Assembly (NCBI RefSeq): GCF_002099425.1
Contig: NW_018343985.1
Coordinates: 2,867,501 to 2,931,500, forward strand
Source: Phascolarctos cinereus
Lineage: Eukaryota; Chordata; Mammalia; Diprotodontia; Phascolarctidae
DNA length: 64,000 nt
Direction: 5' to 3'
Shown: piece after piece, positions 10,005 to 19,854 of the stretch
How positions within the stretch are numbered: the stretch's first letter is position 1
How the letters are laid out: every line of letters begins with the position of its first letter
Made by a program: the position numbers and the translations under genes
Notes under the pieces: model-generated
Database searches by the model: none
Told to the model about the DNA's origin: nothing
Seen by the model: the letters and a program-made list of their open reading frames with translations, nothing else

Positions 10005-10075
10005 TCAAGTTAGCAAGCATTTATTAAGTGCCTACTGTAGACTAGGCACTGTGCTAAGTGCTCAATGCTAAGATG
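10005..10075 (-). mobile_element. L2 LINE 3' terminus, antisense
   Basis: 'gcaagcatttattaagtgcc' and 'aggcactgtgctaagtgctc' are the reverse complement of the L2 end. Only about 70 bp remain. Confidence 0.85.
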
Positions 10076-10499
10076 CCAATGTTTTAACAAAATTTACGGG
10101 ATGTAACTGAATTCACCAAATTGATCGTATTTGTTTTTCTTAGTGGTGGTATGTTTGCCTAGCGTAAGTAATTTTTAAAATTGTTTCCTTTTTTAACAAT
10201 GTAATTGCTTTATAGAATCTTGCCCCATAGAAATTTTTCTCATAACAAAGAAAAACAGTGAAGAAAACAGAGTAGCCTTATGTTAAAACATGTTAAATGT
10301 TCCTCAACTATAGCCTATCATTCTTATAAAAGGGGAAGGAAAATGTAAAAATATTTGCCTTTTAATGTTGCTTTCATTTACATTATTGTTGTCATTTGGG
10401 TGTATCTTTCTCATATTTAGTGATACTTTGCTCACCATCAGTTCCATACAAGTCTTCCTATATTATTCCCCAAATGGCATTGTCTTCCATTTCATTCTT
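10076..10499. other. Unassigned AT-rich sequence
   Basis: No confident assignment. The last 60 bp ('catacaagtcttcctata', 'atttcattcttatatcaaca') faintly resemble antisense L1 3' sequence. Confidence 0.35.
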
Positions 10500-10838
10500 A
10501 TATCAACAAACTAAAAGATCAACCAACAAAGGTTTATTAAACATCTCCTATGTGCTTGGCACTAAGGATACAAAGAAAAAAATGAAGTCATTGCTGTCCT
10601 CAAAGAGGCTTCATTCTGTCTGAGGAGCCAACACGTACGTCTATACAAAATATATTTTTAAAAAAGTCAATTTCAGGAGAGAAGTGCTAATGATTAGAGG
10701 GATCAGGAACAGCTTCACATAGAAGGGGATGCTTGAACTGAGCTTTGAAGGATACTATGAGGTAGAGTGACAGAGACCACTCTAGAAATGGGGACCAGCA
10801 TCTGTAAAGGCACATAGATAGGAGAAGGAATGCTGTAT
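10500..10838 (-). mobile_element. L2 LINE, antisense, part 1 (split by an L1)
   Basis: Antisense L2 order is kept: 'aaaggtttattaaacatctc', 'gtgcttggcactaaggatac', 'gtcctcaaagaggcttcatt', 'gggatcaggaacagcttcac', 'gagctttgaaggatactatg'. It resumes after the L1 insertion at 11537. Confidence 0.8.
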
Positions 10839-10854
10839 AACAATGTAAAGTCCA
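10839..10854 (+). repeat. Left TSD of truncated L1
   Basis: AACAATGTAAAGTCCA corresponds to AACAGTACAAAGTCCA at 11521-11536, with two differences in 16. Confidence 0.7.
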
Positions 10855-11520
10855 CTTTTGACCCAGCATTACCACTTCTAGGTCTGTATCCCAAAAAGAT
10901 CATAAAAATGGGAAAAGGACCCACATTTGCAAAAATATTTATAGCAGCTCTTTTTGTGGTGGCAAAGAACTGGAAATTTAGGGGACACCCATCAATTGGG
11001 GAATGGCTGAACAAGGTGTGATATATGAATGAGATATAAGAAATGATGACCACATGGACTTCTGAAAACCCTGGAAAGACTTATATGATCTGATGCTGAG
11101 TGAAGTGAGCAGAACCAGGAGAACACTGTACACAATAACAGCCACATTGTGTGATGAGTAACTTTGACAGACTTGTCTCTTAAGAGCAATGCAAGAATCT
11201 AAGACAACTCCAAAAGATTCATGAAGAAAAATACTGCCTACATCCAAAAAAGATCTATGGAGTCTGAATGCAGATTGAAGGGTATTATTTACTTGCTTTC
11301 TTTTTTTTTTCCTTTTCTCATTTGTTCTAATTCTTCTTTACAACATAACTAATATAAAAATAGGTTTAATATGAATGTATATGTTGAGCCTATATCAATT
11401 TATATGCTGTCTTGGGTTTGTGGAAGGGGAGAGATGGGGAGAAAATTTGGACCTCAAAATCTTATGGAAGTGAATATTGAAAACTAAAAATAAATAAGTG
11501 AATTTATTAATAAAAAATAA
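10855..11520 (+). mobile_element. 5'-truncated L1: ORF2 C-terminus and 3' UTR
   Basis: The element starts within the last part of ORF2. The plus strand gives STFDPALPLLGLYPKKIIKM and FIAALFVVAKNWKFRGHPSI, which match the 'DPAIPLLGIYPK...FIAALFTIAKTW' C-terminal segment of mammalian L1 ORF2. The frame soon hits a stop after GEWLNKV and decays. A short 3' UTR ends 'gaaaatttggacctcaaaat' and 'gaaaactaaaaataaataag'. TSDs flank it, and it interrupts an antisense L2. It lacks endonuclease and reverse-transcriptase domains. Confidence 0.9.
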
Positions 11521-11536
11521 AACAGTACAAAGTCCA
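11521..11536 (+). repeat. Right TSD of truncated L1
   Basis: AACAGTACAAAGTCCA, 14 of 16 identical to 10839-10854. Confidence 0.7.
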
Positions 11537-11655
11537 GTTCAGCTATAACAGAGTGTGAAAAGGGAAGAAATGTGTGATCAGTCTAGAAAGGTAGATAGGA
11601 GCTAGGGTATAAAGGGTTTTAAGTGTCAAACAGGAGTACATGTACTGGATATGTG
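11537..11655 (-). mobile_element. L2 LINE, antisense, part 2
   Basis: The continuation fits antisense L2: 'ctagaaaggtagataggagc' then 'ataaagggttttaagtgtca' then a 'ggatatgtgatcctgg' block. Together with 10500-10838 it forms one L2 relic split by the L1. Confidence 0.7.
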
Positions 11656-11800
11656 ATCCTGGATAAGTCTCAAATAATCAGTACCCCTGTGCAACTCCCT
11701 AAGCCTCTAGAGATTAGCATAAGTGACAATCTACATTGGTAGAGGGTGTTTGACACTGGTAATTTCCCACACCAAAGAAATCACTAGTTGGTCCAAAATG
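11656..11800 (+). mobile_element. Marsupial SINE with GGGAGTTCCC-type tail, 3' part
   Basis: The blocks 'ctaagcctctagagattagc', 'ctacattggtagagggtgtt', 'aatttcccacaccaaagaaa' and 'tcac' match the 3' half of a marsupial CORE/MIR-like SINE also seen at 36965, 38985, 44460, 57232 and 62262 (minus). Confidence 0.65.
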
Positions 11801-11979
11801 TGTGTGTGTGGAGAAGGTTGAGGAAAGAGAGGGAGAAAGGGGAGAGGGGAAAATAATGATAAGAAGAAAGATAACTCTCTTGATCAATGCAGCTAGAAGA
11901 AGTCTCAAAATTGTGCTGAATAGCATTACAAATGTGTTATTCAGCCTCATTTGGGCTCTCGGGAAAGCAAGATGAACCT

Positions 11980-12925
11980 TTTATTCCTATCAAATTGATT
12001 CTCTGTGTCACTCTACTGAAGCTATTCAAAACCTTCTCTTCTCTCCTCAAGCTTCATACATCTCTTGACCCTTGTCCCTGTCTAAGGATCCTGCCTCTTA
12101 CTTTACTGAGAAAATTGAAGCCACTCAATGATTCTTCTCTTCTCTCATTTATTTAATCTCAAAACCCCTTGACATCTATTCTTATTCTTTTTTCCTTTCC
12201 CCTGTCTCTAACATAAAGGTGGTCCATCTCCTTGTAAAGCCAAAATATGGTCGTGTGTACCCAATCCTATCCCCTCCAGCAGTTTGTGCCCCAAACCATA
12301 TCCTCTCTCTTGAATCTTCAACCTGTTTCTATTAACTGGATCCTTCCCTGCTACCTTCACATATGCACAAGTCCTCCAAACCTAAAAATGCAAAAACAAA
12401 AACAAAACCTATTCACTATACCACATCATCCTTTCAACTTTCCAATGAAATACTTCTACAGTTAATGCCTTAGTTTCCATTACTTGAACTCACATTACAA
12501 ACTGGCTTCTAACCTCATTACTCAATTACAACGTCCATATCTTCAGTTGCCAGTGATCTCTGAATTGCCAGATCCTATGGTCTTTTCAAAGACCTATCTA
12601 TCTATTGATCTATCTGATGTTTTAACACTGTCCCCCTGTTTCTTATGATGTGGCTCCAGCACCATGTAATGAATGAAGCTTTTCCTTATAATTCAAATTG
12701 TCAGTATCCTCCCTCCAAAATTATATCATTTAAGCAATATTTAGTCGATTTTAATTTATTTCTATTCATTCACTATATAATGATATATGTACCTCTTGAT
12801 TTCTACACTAAAATGTAAGTTTCTTGCAAGTAGGGAGTGTTTCATTCTATGTACATATATGTTTAGCACCTAGTACTGGCACTATATGCCTGGCATGCAG
12901 TAGTAACCTAGGAAATGTTTGTTGG
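11980..12925 (+). mobile_element. L2 LINE with internal deletion
   Basis: The 5' part (about 11980-12650) follows L2 ORF2 sequence upstream of the reverse transcriptase, with 'gcctcttactttactgagaa', 'aattgaagccactcaatgat' and 'ggatccttccctgctacctt'. The catalytic region is missing; the sequence jumps near 12660 to the L2 3' end ('aatgtaagtttcttgcaag', 'ctatatgcctggcatgcagt', 'aggaaatgtttgttggttat'). Many stops; an ancient dead copy. Confidence 0.7.
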
Positions 12926-12939
12926 TTATCACAGATAAG

Positions 12940-13020
12940 GATAACAATTCATATATAACTTAGTGTTAGAAAGTTGTCTTATTTTACAGATAGTAAATGG
13001 TGTTTTGCCCATTATCACAT
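12940..13020 (-). mobile_element. MIR-class fragment, antisense
   Basis: 'gttgtcttattttacagata' and 'ttgcccattatcacat' correspond to the antisense MIR core (cf. ttttacagatgagg, ttgcccaaggtcacac). Strongly decayed. Confidence 0.45.
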
Positions 13021-13130
13021 ATCTATCTACCCACTTCTGTCATCTACCTGTTTATCTATATTTTTAGGTATCAGTTGATCAACAGATGATAACTATGTGT
13101 ACACATATCTGTATATGTATGTATATAGTG
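13004..13130 (+). repeat. Local direct duplication, copy 1
   Basis: The segment 'tttgcccattatcacatat...ctacctgtttatctatat...ttaggtatca.ttgatcaacagatgat' recurs in the same orientation at 14693-14815 with about 90% identity by eye. The pair lies 1.69 kb apart with a SINE and microsatellites between. Confidence 0.8.
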
Positions 13131-13140
13131 TATATAGTAT

Positions 13141-13262
13141 ATGTGTATATATGTATTTGCCAGGATTTGATTTGTATTTTTACCTCATAGTTCATTATAC
13201 ACATATATGTGTATATATGTATTTGCCAGGATTTGATTTGTATTTTTACCTCATAGTTCATT
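13141..13262 (+). repeat. 66-bp-period tandem duplication
   Basis: The 56-bp unit from 'atgtgtatatatgtatttgc' to 'cctcatagttcatt' occurs at 13141-13196 and again identically at 13207-13262. Absence of differences suggests a recent slippage or unequal-exchange event. Confidence 0.9.
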
Positions 13263-13348
13263 TTAGAGCAAAGAAAACTTGAGAAAAATAAATTGAAAAG
13301 TGTAATGAGAATTGGAGAAACCATAATTAAAGAATCTGTTCTAAATGT

Positions 13349-13606
13349 TTGGGCAGCTAGATGGCACAGTGTATACAGTGTCAGGCCTGAAGTCAGGAAG
13401 ACTCATCTTCCTGAGTTCAAATCTGGCCTCAGACATTTACTAGCTGTGTGACCCTGGGCAAGTCACTTAACCCTGTTTGCCTCAGTTCCTCATTCGTAAA
13501 ACAATCTGGAGAAGGAAATGGCAAACCTCTCTGTGACTTTGCCAAGAAAACCCTAAATGGGGTTACAAAGAGTCAACACAATTAAAACAAGTGAACAACA
13601 ATAATC
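13349..13606 (+). mobile_element. RTE-tailed tRNA-derived SINE
   Basis: Head 'gggcagctagatggcacagt', box-B-like 'gagttcaaatctggcctcag', 'gtgaccctgggcaagtcact', 'ggagaaggaaatggcaaacc', and an RTE/BovB-like tail 'tggggttacaaagagtcaac'. A short TSD CTAAATGT occurs at 13341-13348 and 13607-13614. Confidence 0.92.
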
Positions 13607-13614
13607 CTAAATGT

Positions 13615-13950
13615 CTGCATTAAGAGAAATAACTCCTGCAATAACTCCTGTACAGACATATGGACTGGAAGAAAAAAAAATCTTATTTTATTGTCCAAGA
13701 AACCAGCAGCGTGGAAGCCAATGCAACAGTACCCTAAAAAGTCCCCAAGAACAGCAATTTAGCATTGCTGGCATTAAGAGAGTTACTGTGGATGACATCC
13801 ATTCCAAGCCCAAATGTCATAAAGACAGTGCAACAAAGGGAGAGTCAGCACTGGGTCAGCAGATACTGAAAAATGGATTTGGGAAATGTCAGCATAAATG
13901 CAACAGTAAAGCCTGAGAGCAGGAAGGGTGGTGCCTTAAAGAAGGATATC
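13615..13950. other. Unassigned sequence containing a 101-codon open frame
   Basis: A plus-strand frame runs from ATG at 13611 to a stop ending at 13916; its product starts MSALREITPAITPVQTYGLE. I recognise no domain, signal peptide or membrane segment. There is no convincing Kozak context, splice structure or poly-A context. A frame this long is expected by chance in 64 kb, so no gene is called. Confidence 0.4.
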
Positions 13951-13992
13951 TGTGTGTGTGTGTGTGTGTGTGTCTCTGTCTCTGTCTCTGTC

Positions 13993-14039
<47 letters not shown>

Positions 14040-14140
14040 CTATCTCCCATGCTGTGTATACATATATGTATGTATGTATGTGTATGTGCATCTATAGTAT
14101 ATGTGTATCTATCTATAGATAGATAGATACATATGTGTGT
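13951..14140. repeat. (TG)n(TCTG)n(TC)n and GATA/TATC microsatellite cluster
   Basis: In order: (TG), (TCTCTG), (TC), TATG/TGTA units and a perfect 20-bp TATC/GATA palindrome at 14106-14125. Confidence 0.95.
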
Positions 14141-14692
14141 ATGAATTCTGAATGCCCCCTCTCTTAACACTCTGTGACACACGAGAATGAAAGAACAAAA
14201 AACAAATGCATAATTTGAAAATTAAAATCTGAAAAAGATCAAGATGTTAACACATTTTTATGGAAAAACAGAGACACTTCATTTTTTTTAAGTTAGTAAA
14301 CAAATACACAAAGCCTATGGTTCATAGCAGGAAACAGGATATCACTAAGGGGAGGAAAAGCAAACACAACAAAATGTGAGCTGCATTTATTATGGAGAGA
14401 CCACCACCCTAAAAGGTACATTTTCTGCCTGTTCAACACCAGTTTAAAAAAAAATAACTAAAGGAAAGATTGCAAAGAGATAATTATAAAACATTCCTTG
14501 GGAGGCAGCAGGTGTTTGGATACATGAAAGCATGAAAATTCAATTTTATTTCCACACAGGTCAAACATATTTGAAACATGTATTTATGTTATGCTTTGAC
14601 TGAAAAGGGTTTACCACTTAATACTGAAAATACAAATGGAAACTAGGAAAATGGTAACAAAACAGGGACACTGTAGTGACATGGTGAAGTGA
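14141..14692. other. Unassigned sequence
   Basis: No repeat, RNA gene or coding feature is recognised. Complex AT-rich DNA with several A-runs. Confidence 0.4.
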
Positions 14693-14806
14693 TTTGCCCA
14701 TTATCACATATGTATCTATCTACCTCTATTATCTACCTGTTTATCTATATCTTTAGGTATCAATTGATCAACAGATGATATATATGTATACACATACGTG
14801 TATATG

Positions 14807-14815
<9 letters not shown>
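14693..14815 (+). repeat. Local direct duplication, copy 2
   Basis: Counterpart of 13004-13130. It ends in its own TATG/TG microsatellite (14816-14845), as copy 1 does. Confidence 0.8.
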
Positions 14816-14838
<23 letters not shown>

Positions 14839-14845
14839 TGTCTAG

Positions 14846-15515
14846 TCCTGCATTCATAGCAATCTGTCCCAAAGATTCAGCTCCCATGGACACTATGCTT
14901 CACCACGGGAATTTAATCCTTTAGATTTATCAGCAACTAGTAAAGAGTAATTGGGGCAATGGCATTAGGTTAAATCAAAGTAGGAAAGATCTCCCAGTTA
15001 TTTGGAAAGATCCTGGTTTGACTCTATGTAAGCAACCAGGATTGTTGACTCACTTTCCATAGGTCTTAATATAATACACCCACAAAAAAATGTAGTTGTC
15101 ATTAAACCAGATTTCTGTCCACATTTTAGAACTTAATTGCATGTATTATGTTTGATCAATATCATGAGGATGTCAAAGAACTAAGTTAATAATGATAATT
15201 TCTTACAGAAAACAACTATCAGGCCTTTAGTTTGGGGAACTGGGTATGTGGACGTAGCCCTGAACATCCCCTTTGGAAATGAGTTGCAATTGGACTTCTT
15301 TTCATCATGAAATGTGTGGAAACATTGACTTCCTTTTTCATGGGATGACTGTAACTCTTGTACAAGGCCATTCTTCCTGGCCTTTCAATGTCCTTATCTC
15401 TACAACAAACAGTGTTGTAAAATAAGACAAAACCATACTTTAAAATGGGGGATGCTGGCTTTATGTTGTACTCCTGCATTTGTTCTTATACTTGGTAACA
15501 GCCCATGATCCAGAC
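14846..15515. other. Repeat-free block, possible conserved non-coding element
   Basis: Complex sequence without repeat signatures. The portion 14860-15210 has AT-rich cores such as 'aacttaattgcatgtatt'. An 86-codon minus-strand frame at 15219-15479 has no recognisable domain and is not called a gene. Confidence 0.35.
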
Positions 15516-15745
15516 TAAATGATAATAATAATTCCATAACTAGTTAATGGTTACCAGGCAGTTTATGTGTGTTATTTCATTGGATCCTTACAACAGCCTT
15601 ATGAAGTAGGTGCTATTATTACCTCTAGTTTTCAAAGGAGGAAACTGAGGTTCAGATGGGCTGAGTGACTTTGGCCAGATCATCATTATTAAAAACAAAT
15701 CTGAGGAAGACTCACGCTCAGGTCTTCCTAGTTCTAGATCCAGAA
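15516..15745 (-). mobile_element. MIR-class SINE, antisense
   Basis: 'tcattggatccttacaacag', 'tgaagtaggtgctattatta', 'gaggaaactgaggttcagat' are the antisense MIR core in correct order. Confidence 0.85.
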
Positions 15746-16240
15746 ATTCACCTGTTGCCTATTAAGTGTCTTTTATTCTTATTTTTTCATTTATATCTAT
15801 CAGTAAGAAATGGCTTCTGATCAGAGCTCACTGATGTGGAAGGGAAACAACTGACACTGTAGCTATCCCAATTTAAGCAATATAGAGAAGAGTAAGAAAG
15901 AAGAAAAAAGGAAGAGCACTTGAGAAACTATAAATTCATGGGAAATAAAAAATCAAAGAGCCAATAGTGAAATCCATAGCCATGAGTGTTTGTACACAAA
16001 TGTCCAAAGATTAGATAATGAACAGAAAGGAAAAGAGATCCTAACAAGAGGAGGCAAATTTATAGTTATCAGCAACACTGGATGAGATGAAAGCCATGAC
16101 TAAACTATCATTCTAGATAGGTGAGGTTCAATCAAAAGAAACACAATAAGTAAAAGGGTAACAGGTGAGATAAGGGAGAACATTGAGAAAGTCTGCCCTC
16201 AGGAGAAGATTTCGGAATGGGGAGAAGGAGCATGTTGGAG
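15746..16240. other. Unassigned sequence
   Basis: No feature recognised in this purine-rich stretch. Confidence 0.4.
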
Positions 16241-16249
16241 TGTATTTGG

Positions 16250-16350
16250 TGGAGAGAGAGATAAGAAGGGTGGGGGTGTGGGAGGGTGAGGGAGAGATAG
16301 AGAGACAGAGACAGACAGAGACAGACAGAGACAGAGAGAGAGATAATTAG
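16250..16350 (+). repeat. (GA)n/(GACA)n purine-rich tract
   Basis: GAGAGA and AGACAGAG units over about 100 bp, with G-rich interruptions near 16270-16290. Confidence 0.85.
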
Positions 16351-16493
16351 TTGGTGATGGTAATATAATTGAAGTTCCCCATCACTACTATATTATGCCT
16401 GTATGCCAGACTTGTGATCCATTTTCCAAACTCTATTTCTTCTTTCTATCCATGTGGTCTGTAATACAGTTCAATAAAAAAAAAAAAAACCTT

Positions 16494-16542
16494 TCTCTTT
16501 CTCCCTCCCTCCCTATCTCTCTCTCTCTCTCTCTCTCTCCCC
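16494..16542 (+). repeat. (TC)n microsatellite
   Basis: Pyrimidine tract of CTCC and TC units following a poly-A run at about 16477-16489. Confidence 0.9.
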
Positions 16543-17186
16543 AAAAGAACAGAGAAACTAATCAATTCTTAACTTTCCTTAGGAATCAATGTCAACCTTC
16601 AAAAAGTGGAGGAAAAAAATAATGGAAAATTCTATTCTGAATCAGAGTTTTACTAATAAGGAGGAACTTCTTGCTGTTATAGAAATGATGGGAATCTTGG
16701 TTGGAGGGGAAAGCACCTATTGAATTTTGAAGTTTGTGATTTGAGTAAGAAAGCTAAGGATAGTCTGGCATATACAGAAACTAAATTTCAAAGGTTTCAG
16801 AGGAAAGATGGCTAAGTTCCCATGTAGTTAATTGCTTCAGAAGAAATAAGCTCAACAGGGATAGGAGATGTTGAAAAATAAAACTGTAAAGTCATGAAAG
16901 TAAGCAATTTCAGTGAGGAAGAAAAATAAGATTTTTCTGAAGAGATGCTGGTTGCATAAATTTTACCAATCAGCTTAGGTTTAAAAAAAATGTACAGATG
17001 TCAGAAACAAATTCAAGTAACAGAAAACAATTAAGACTGTGGCATAATACTGAAAATCTAGTGTCGGGAAGAATTAGTTCAGAATTATCTGAGGCAGGTG
17101 AACAAAACTAAGGTCACAAAGGAGTTGCAGGGGAGATGGTTGGTTGATGGTCAGGTGGGTAGTTTGATCAGTGTGTTTTTACTATA
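16543..17186. other. Unassigned sequence
   Basis: About 640 bp without a recognised repeat or gene. Confidence 0.4.
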
Positions 17187-17575
17187 TGCAAAGTTGTTCA
17201 TCCTTTGTTTTGAGGAAGACCAGTAACATCACAGAATGATGTCTTTAATTGCATGTGAATTGGATTTGAATGAGACAAAGGTGCACAAAGTCTTTGGCCT
17301 CACACTCTCTTCCACAATCTCTAAAGTCCCATGGCAAGACAAAAGTCAAGATGGCTAGCCTTCACCTGGGATGGAATGGATGACCTTGATGTCCTTGACA
17401 TCTGACCAAGCTCTAAGTGCTTCACAGTGCCTGCTTTAGCTGCCTTCAAGGGGGTTAGAGTCCATTGTTCTCATCTGCCCATTCTGCCAAGGGAAGCCTT
17501 CACATGCTTGGAGTAGACACTCCCCTAACTCACCAGAGGGGTCTGAGGCCTGATGGTCATCCTCACTATATTGGA
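17187..17575 (+). mobile_element. Marsupial interspersed repeat R1 (copy 2)
   Basis: Longer copy of the family at 7843: 'agtaacatcacagaatgatg', 'gtgaattggatttgaatgag', 'gtgcacaaagtctttggcct', then 'aagacaaaagtcaagatggc', 'catctgaccaagctctaagt' and 'ttctcatctgcccattctgc'. The second half is also present, inverted, at 53225-53640. Confidence 0.7.
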
Positions 17576-17759
17576 GATGAAAGGAGGATCAAAGAATGAA
17601 AGGCTTTTCTTATAATGATGATGACCACAATGAGAATGTAAATACACTGAGATCTTATTTTGTTTGTTTTTCAGCAAGTGTACAATAAGTTTTACAATGG
17701 AAATAACCTTGTTGAATGGCTAGACTTGGAGTACTTTTTGCTAGTTCAATGTCAATCTT

Positions 17760-17965
17760 GCAAGAGATTTCAAGGAGACTATGGAGCCTGGGGAAGGGGT
17801 GGCGATTAGAGAGGAAGTCTGAGAGGCCTCTTACAGAAGGTATATTTTCACTGTGTCTTGAAAGAAACCAGGAAAACCAATTGGCAGAGGTGAGAAGGGA
17901 AAGCCTTCCAGGCATGGAGGATGGCCAACGAAAAGGCACAGTCAGGTAGAGGTAGGGAGAGAGGA
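17760..17965 (-). mobile_element. L2 LINE, antisense internal fragment
   Basis: Antisense blocks 'ctgtgtcttgaaagaaacca', 'gggaaagccttccaggcatg' and 'gaggatggccaacgaaaagg' fit the 3' part of L2. Open frames on either strand are not genes. Confidence 0.65.
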
Positions 17966-18059
17966 AAGGTCTCTTTGCCTCTAAAATATCTCTCTGAAAT
18001 GAACCATGGACACATGACCAAAATTATCTCAGGTCAACATTGTCTTGTTGATTTCACTA

Positions 18060-18585
18060 CTATCCTTTGGGAAAAAATGGTTTCACATTTCCTTCAGGAT
18101 AAAATTTATAGCCTTTAGCCTAACATACAAGGCCCTCCAAGTGAATCTCACACAGTCCTAACCTTTTCTTTGATTTCCCCTCTATGAACTCTGTGCTCCA
18201 AGTTAACTAGTCAGTTAGTTCTTCTATGAATATGCCTGGCATATTTCTGTATCCTTATTTTGCTGTACTTATAATGTCATTGCCATCTCTCATGCCTATG
18301 GACATCCTATCCCTCCTTTAAATTCTATCTCAAATACCATGTCCTCCATGAAGCCTTCCCAATTCATCCCAGACAGAAATAATCTTTGCTTCTGAACACA
18401 TCATAAGATTTTGTGCATGACCCTTATCCCATACTGCATTATATTCTAAACATATAATTTGTATATGTCCATATCTCATCTCCCTTTCTATATCATAATC
18501 TTGTAGGGCAAAGACCAAGTCTCATCCATCTCAGAATCACTCACCATACTCACTCACCTAATATTTTGACCGTAGTAGAAATTAA
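18060..18585 (+). mobile_element. L2/CR1-type LINE 3' region
   Basis: 'aacatacaaggccctccaag', 'cctatgaactctgtgctcc'-like sequence, 'ccatgtcctccatgaagcct', 'tcttgtagggcaaagaccaa' follow the C-terminal ORF2 and 3' UTR order of an L2/L3-type LINE. Fully decayed. Confidence 0.65.
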
Positions 18586-18689
18586 ATAACTTTTTTTTTG
18601 AGAAATGAGAGACTGAATAAAAAAAAAGACTGAGCTGATGGGGTATTTGGAGCTCCTACTCTATCACAGGATGATATTCTCTCCAAACA

Positions 18690-18960
18690 CTTTTCACTTG
18701 AAAGAGATCTCAGAGGTAAGCTTGTCCAAGGTACCCAGTGTACAAATCCCTTCAACCAGTGGTTGCCCAGCCTCAGTGATTACCACTGATACCAGTGATG
18801 TTCTTGTGTGGCAGCCTATTTCACTTTCAGATAGTTTTATGTGTTAGGAAATGTTTGCTTTTATTGAATTGAAATAATTGATAAATGCCTTAACTTCTCA
18901 TAGGGTCACATTGGTCTCCGCACCTCAAAGAGATGGTCCCTGCATGTATGTTATTGATTC
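18690..18960 (-). mobile_element. CR1/L3 LINE, antisense fragment
   Basis: 'gaaagagatctcagaggtaa', then 'tggcagcctatttcactttc' and 'ttaggaaatgtttgctt' match antisense CR1/L3 logic (tggaagggacctcagaggcc ... ggcagcccattccactttt ... gttaggaagtttttcct). Confidence 0.6.
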
Positions 18961-19850
18961 TTAACATCCATCTCTCTTGCTTCATGTTAGAGCAGGATAT
19001 AGACCCTCCCCGCTTTTAGCACCAACACTTTACCACGTCAAGCCTATTGACATTCAGATCCACATCTTCCTGCCAAGAGTAACTTAGTCCCTAAAACAAT
19101 TGTTGCCATGAGAAACTACATCGATGAACTGTGAAAAAAACAAGTACATCAACTGAAAATTCAATTGGGCAATACAGCTGACAAGAGTTCAAAGCAGAGC
19201 CAAGCCAAGCTGTTGTTAGCTCCTCCTTCCACAGAACAAACCTGCCCTTCCTTTGGCGGTTCACAAGGTGAGACTCTCCTTTCAGCTACTCTTCTCTTTG
19301 CAAGGTGGGGCATTGAAGCTCTAAGATACTTTCAGGAGTATAAGAAACCAAAACTCTGGTGACAAATATTACCCATCCACACAAACATACCACGGGGATT
19401 TATCAACAGCAACTTTCTGCTACGTCTTTAGTGGCAAACTAATCACTAGGAATCAATAGCTGAGAGTTTTGAAGCAAGTATTTTAAAGTTTTGGGGAAAA
19501 AAGGTTGAGAAAGAGAACTCTTCATAACAAGAGCCATCAATCCTTGAGTTTTTAGTCAATATCTGAGAACCCTTGAATCTGTGTGCCCTTCCATCTCATT
19601 AAATTTCTGATGTCTAGCAACAGCAATTTTCTTTCAAGTCTTCATTCTGAATAAATCTCCATGTGTCTCTATGTAAATATAATAACTTCATTAATCAGAA
19701 AACTTCTGAAGGCTGAAACAAATGCTAGAAATATGAAATAGCAGAATAGAATTTTGTTCTATTAGCAGATAACATTTAAGATTAGAAAATATCTTGTAAA
19801 AACTTAATCACATTAAAAATAAAGCTATGAAAGCATACTGTGTAATCTGG
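18961..19850. other. Unassigned sequence
   Basis: No clear repeat. The first 120 bp may be more of the CR1/L3 relic. A 65-codon frame at 19165-19362 has no recognisable homology. Confidence 0.4.
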
Positions 19851-19854
19851 GGTT

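Noticed and set aside
13611-13916. 101-codon plus-strand frame as a gene
   Set aside because: No domain, no splice or promoter context, and a length expected by chance in a window this size.
13873-14182. Frames rich in Ser/Leu/Val or Arg/Glu
   Set aside because: They translate the (TG)n(TC)n microsatellite cluster.
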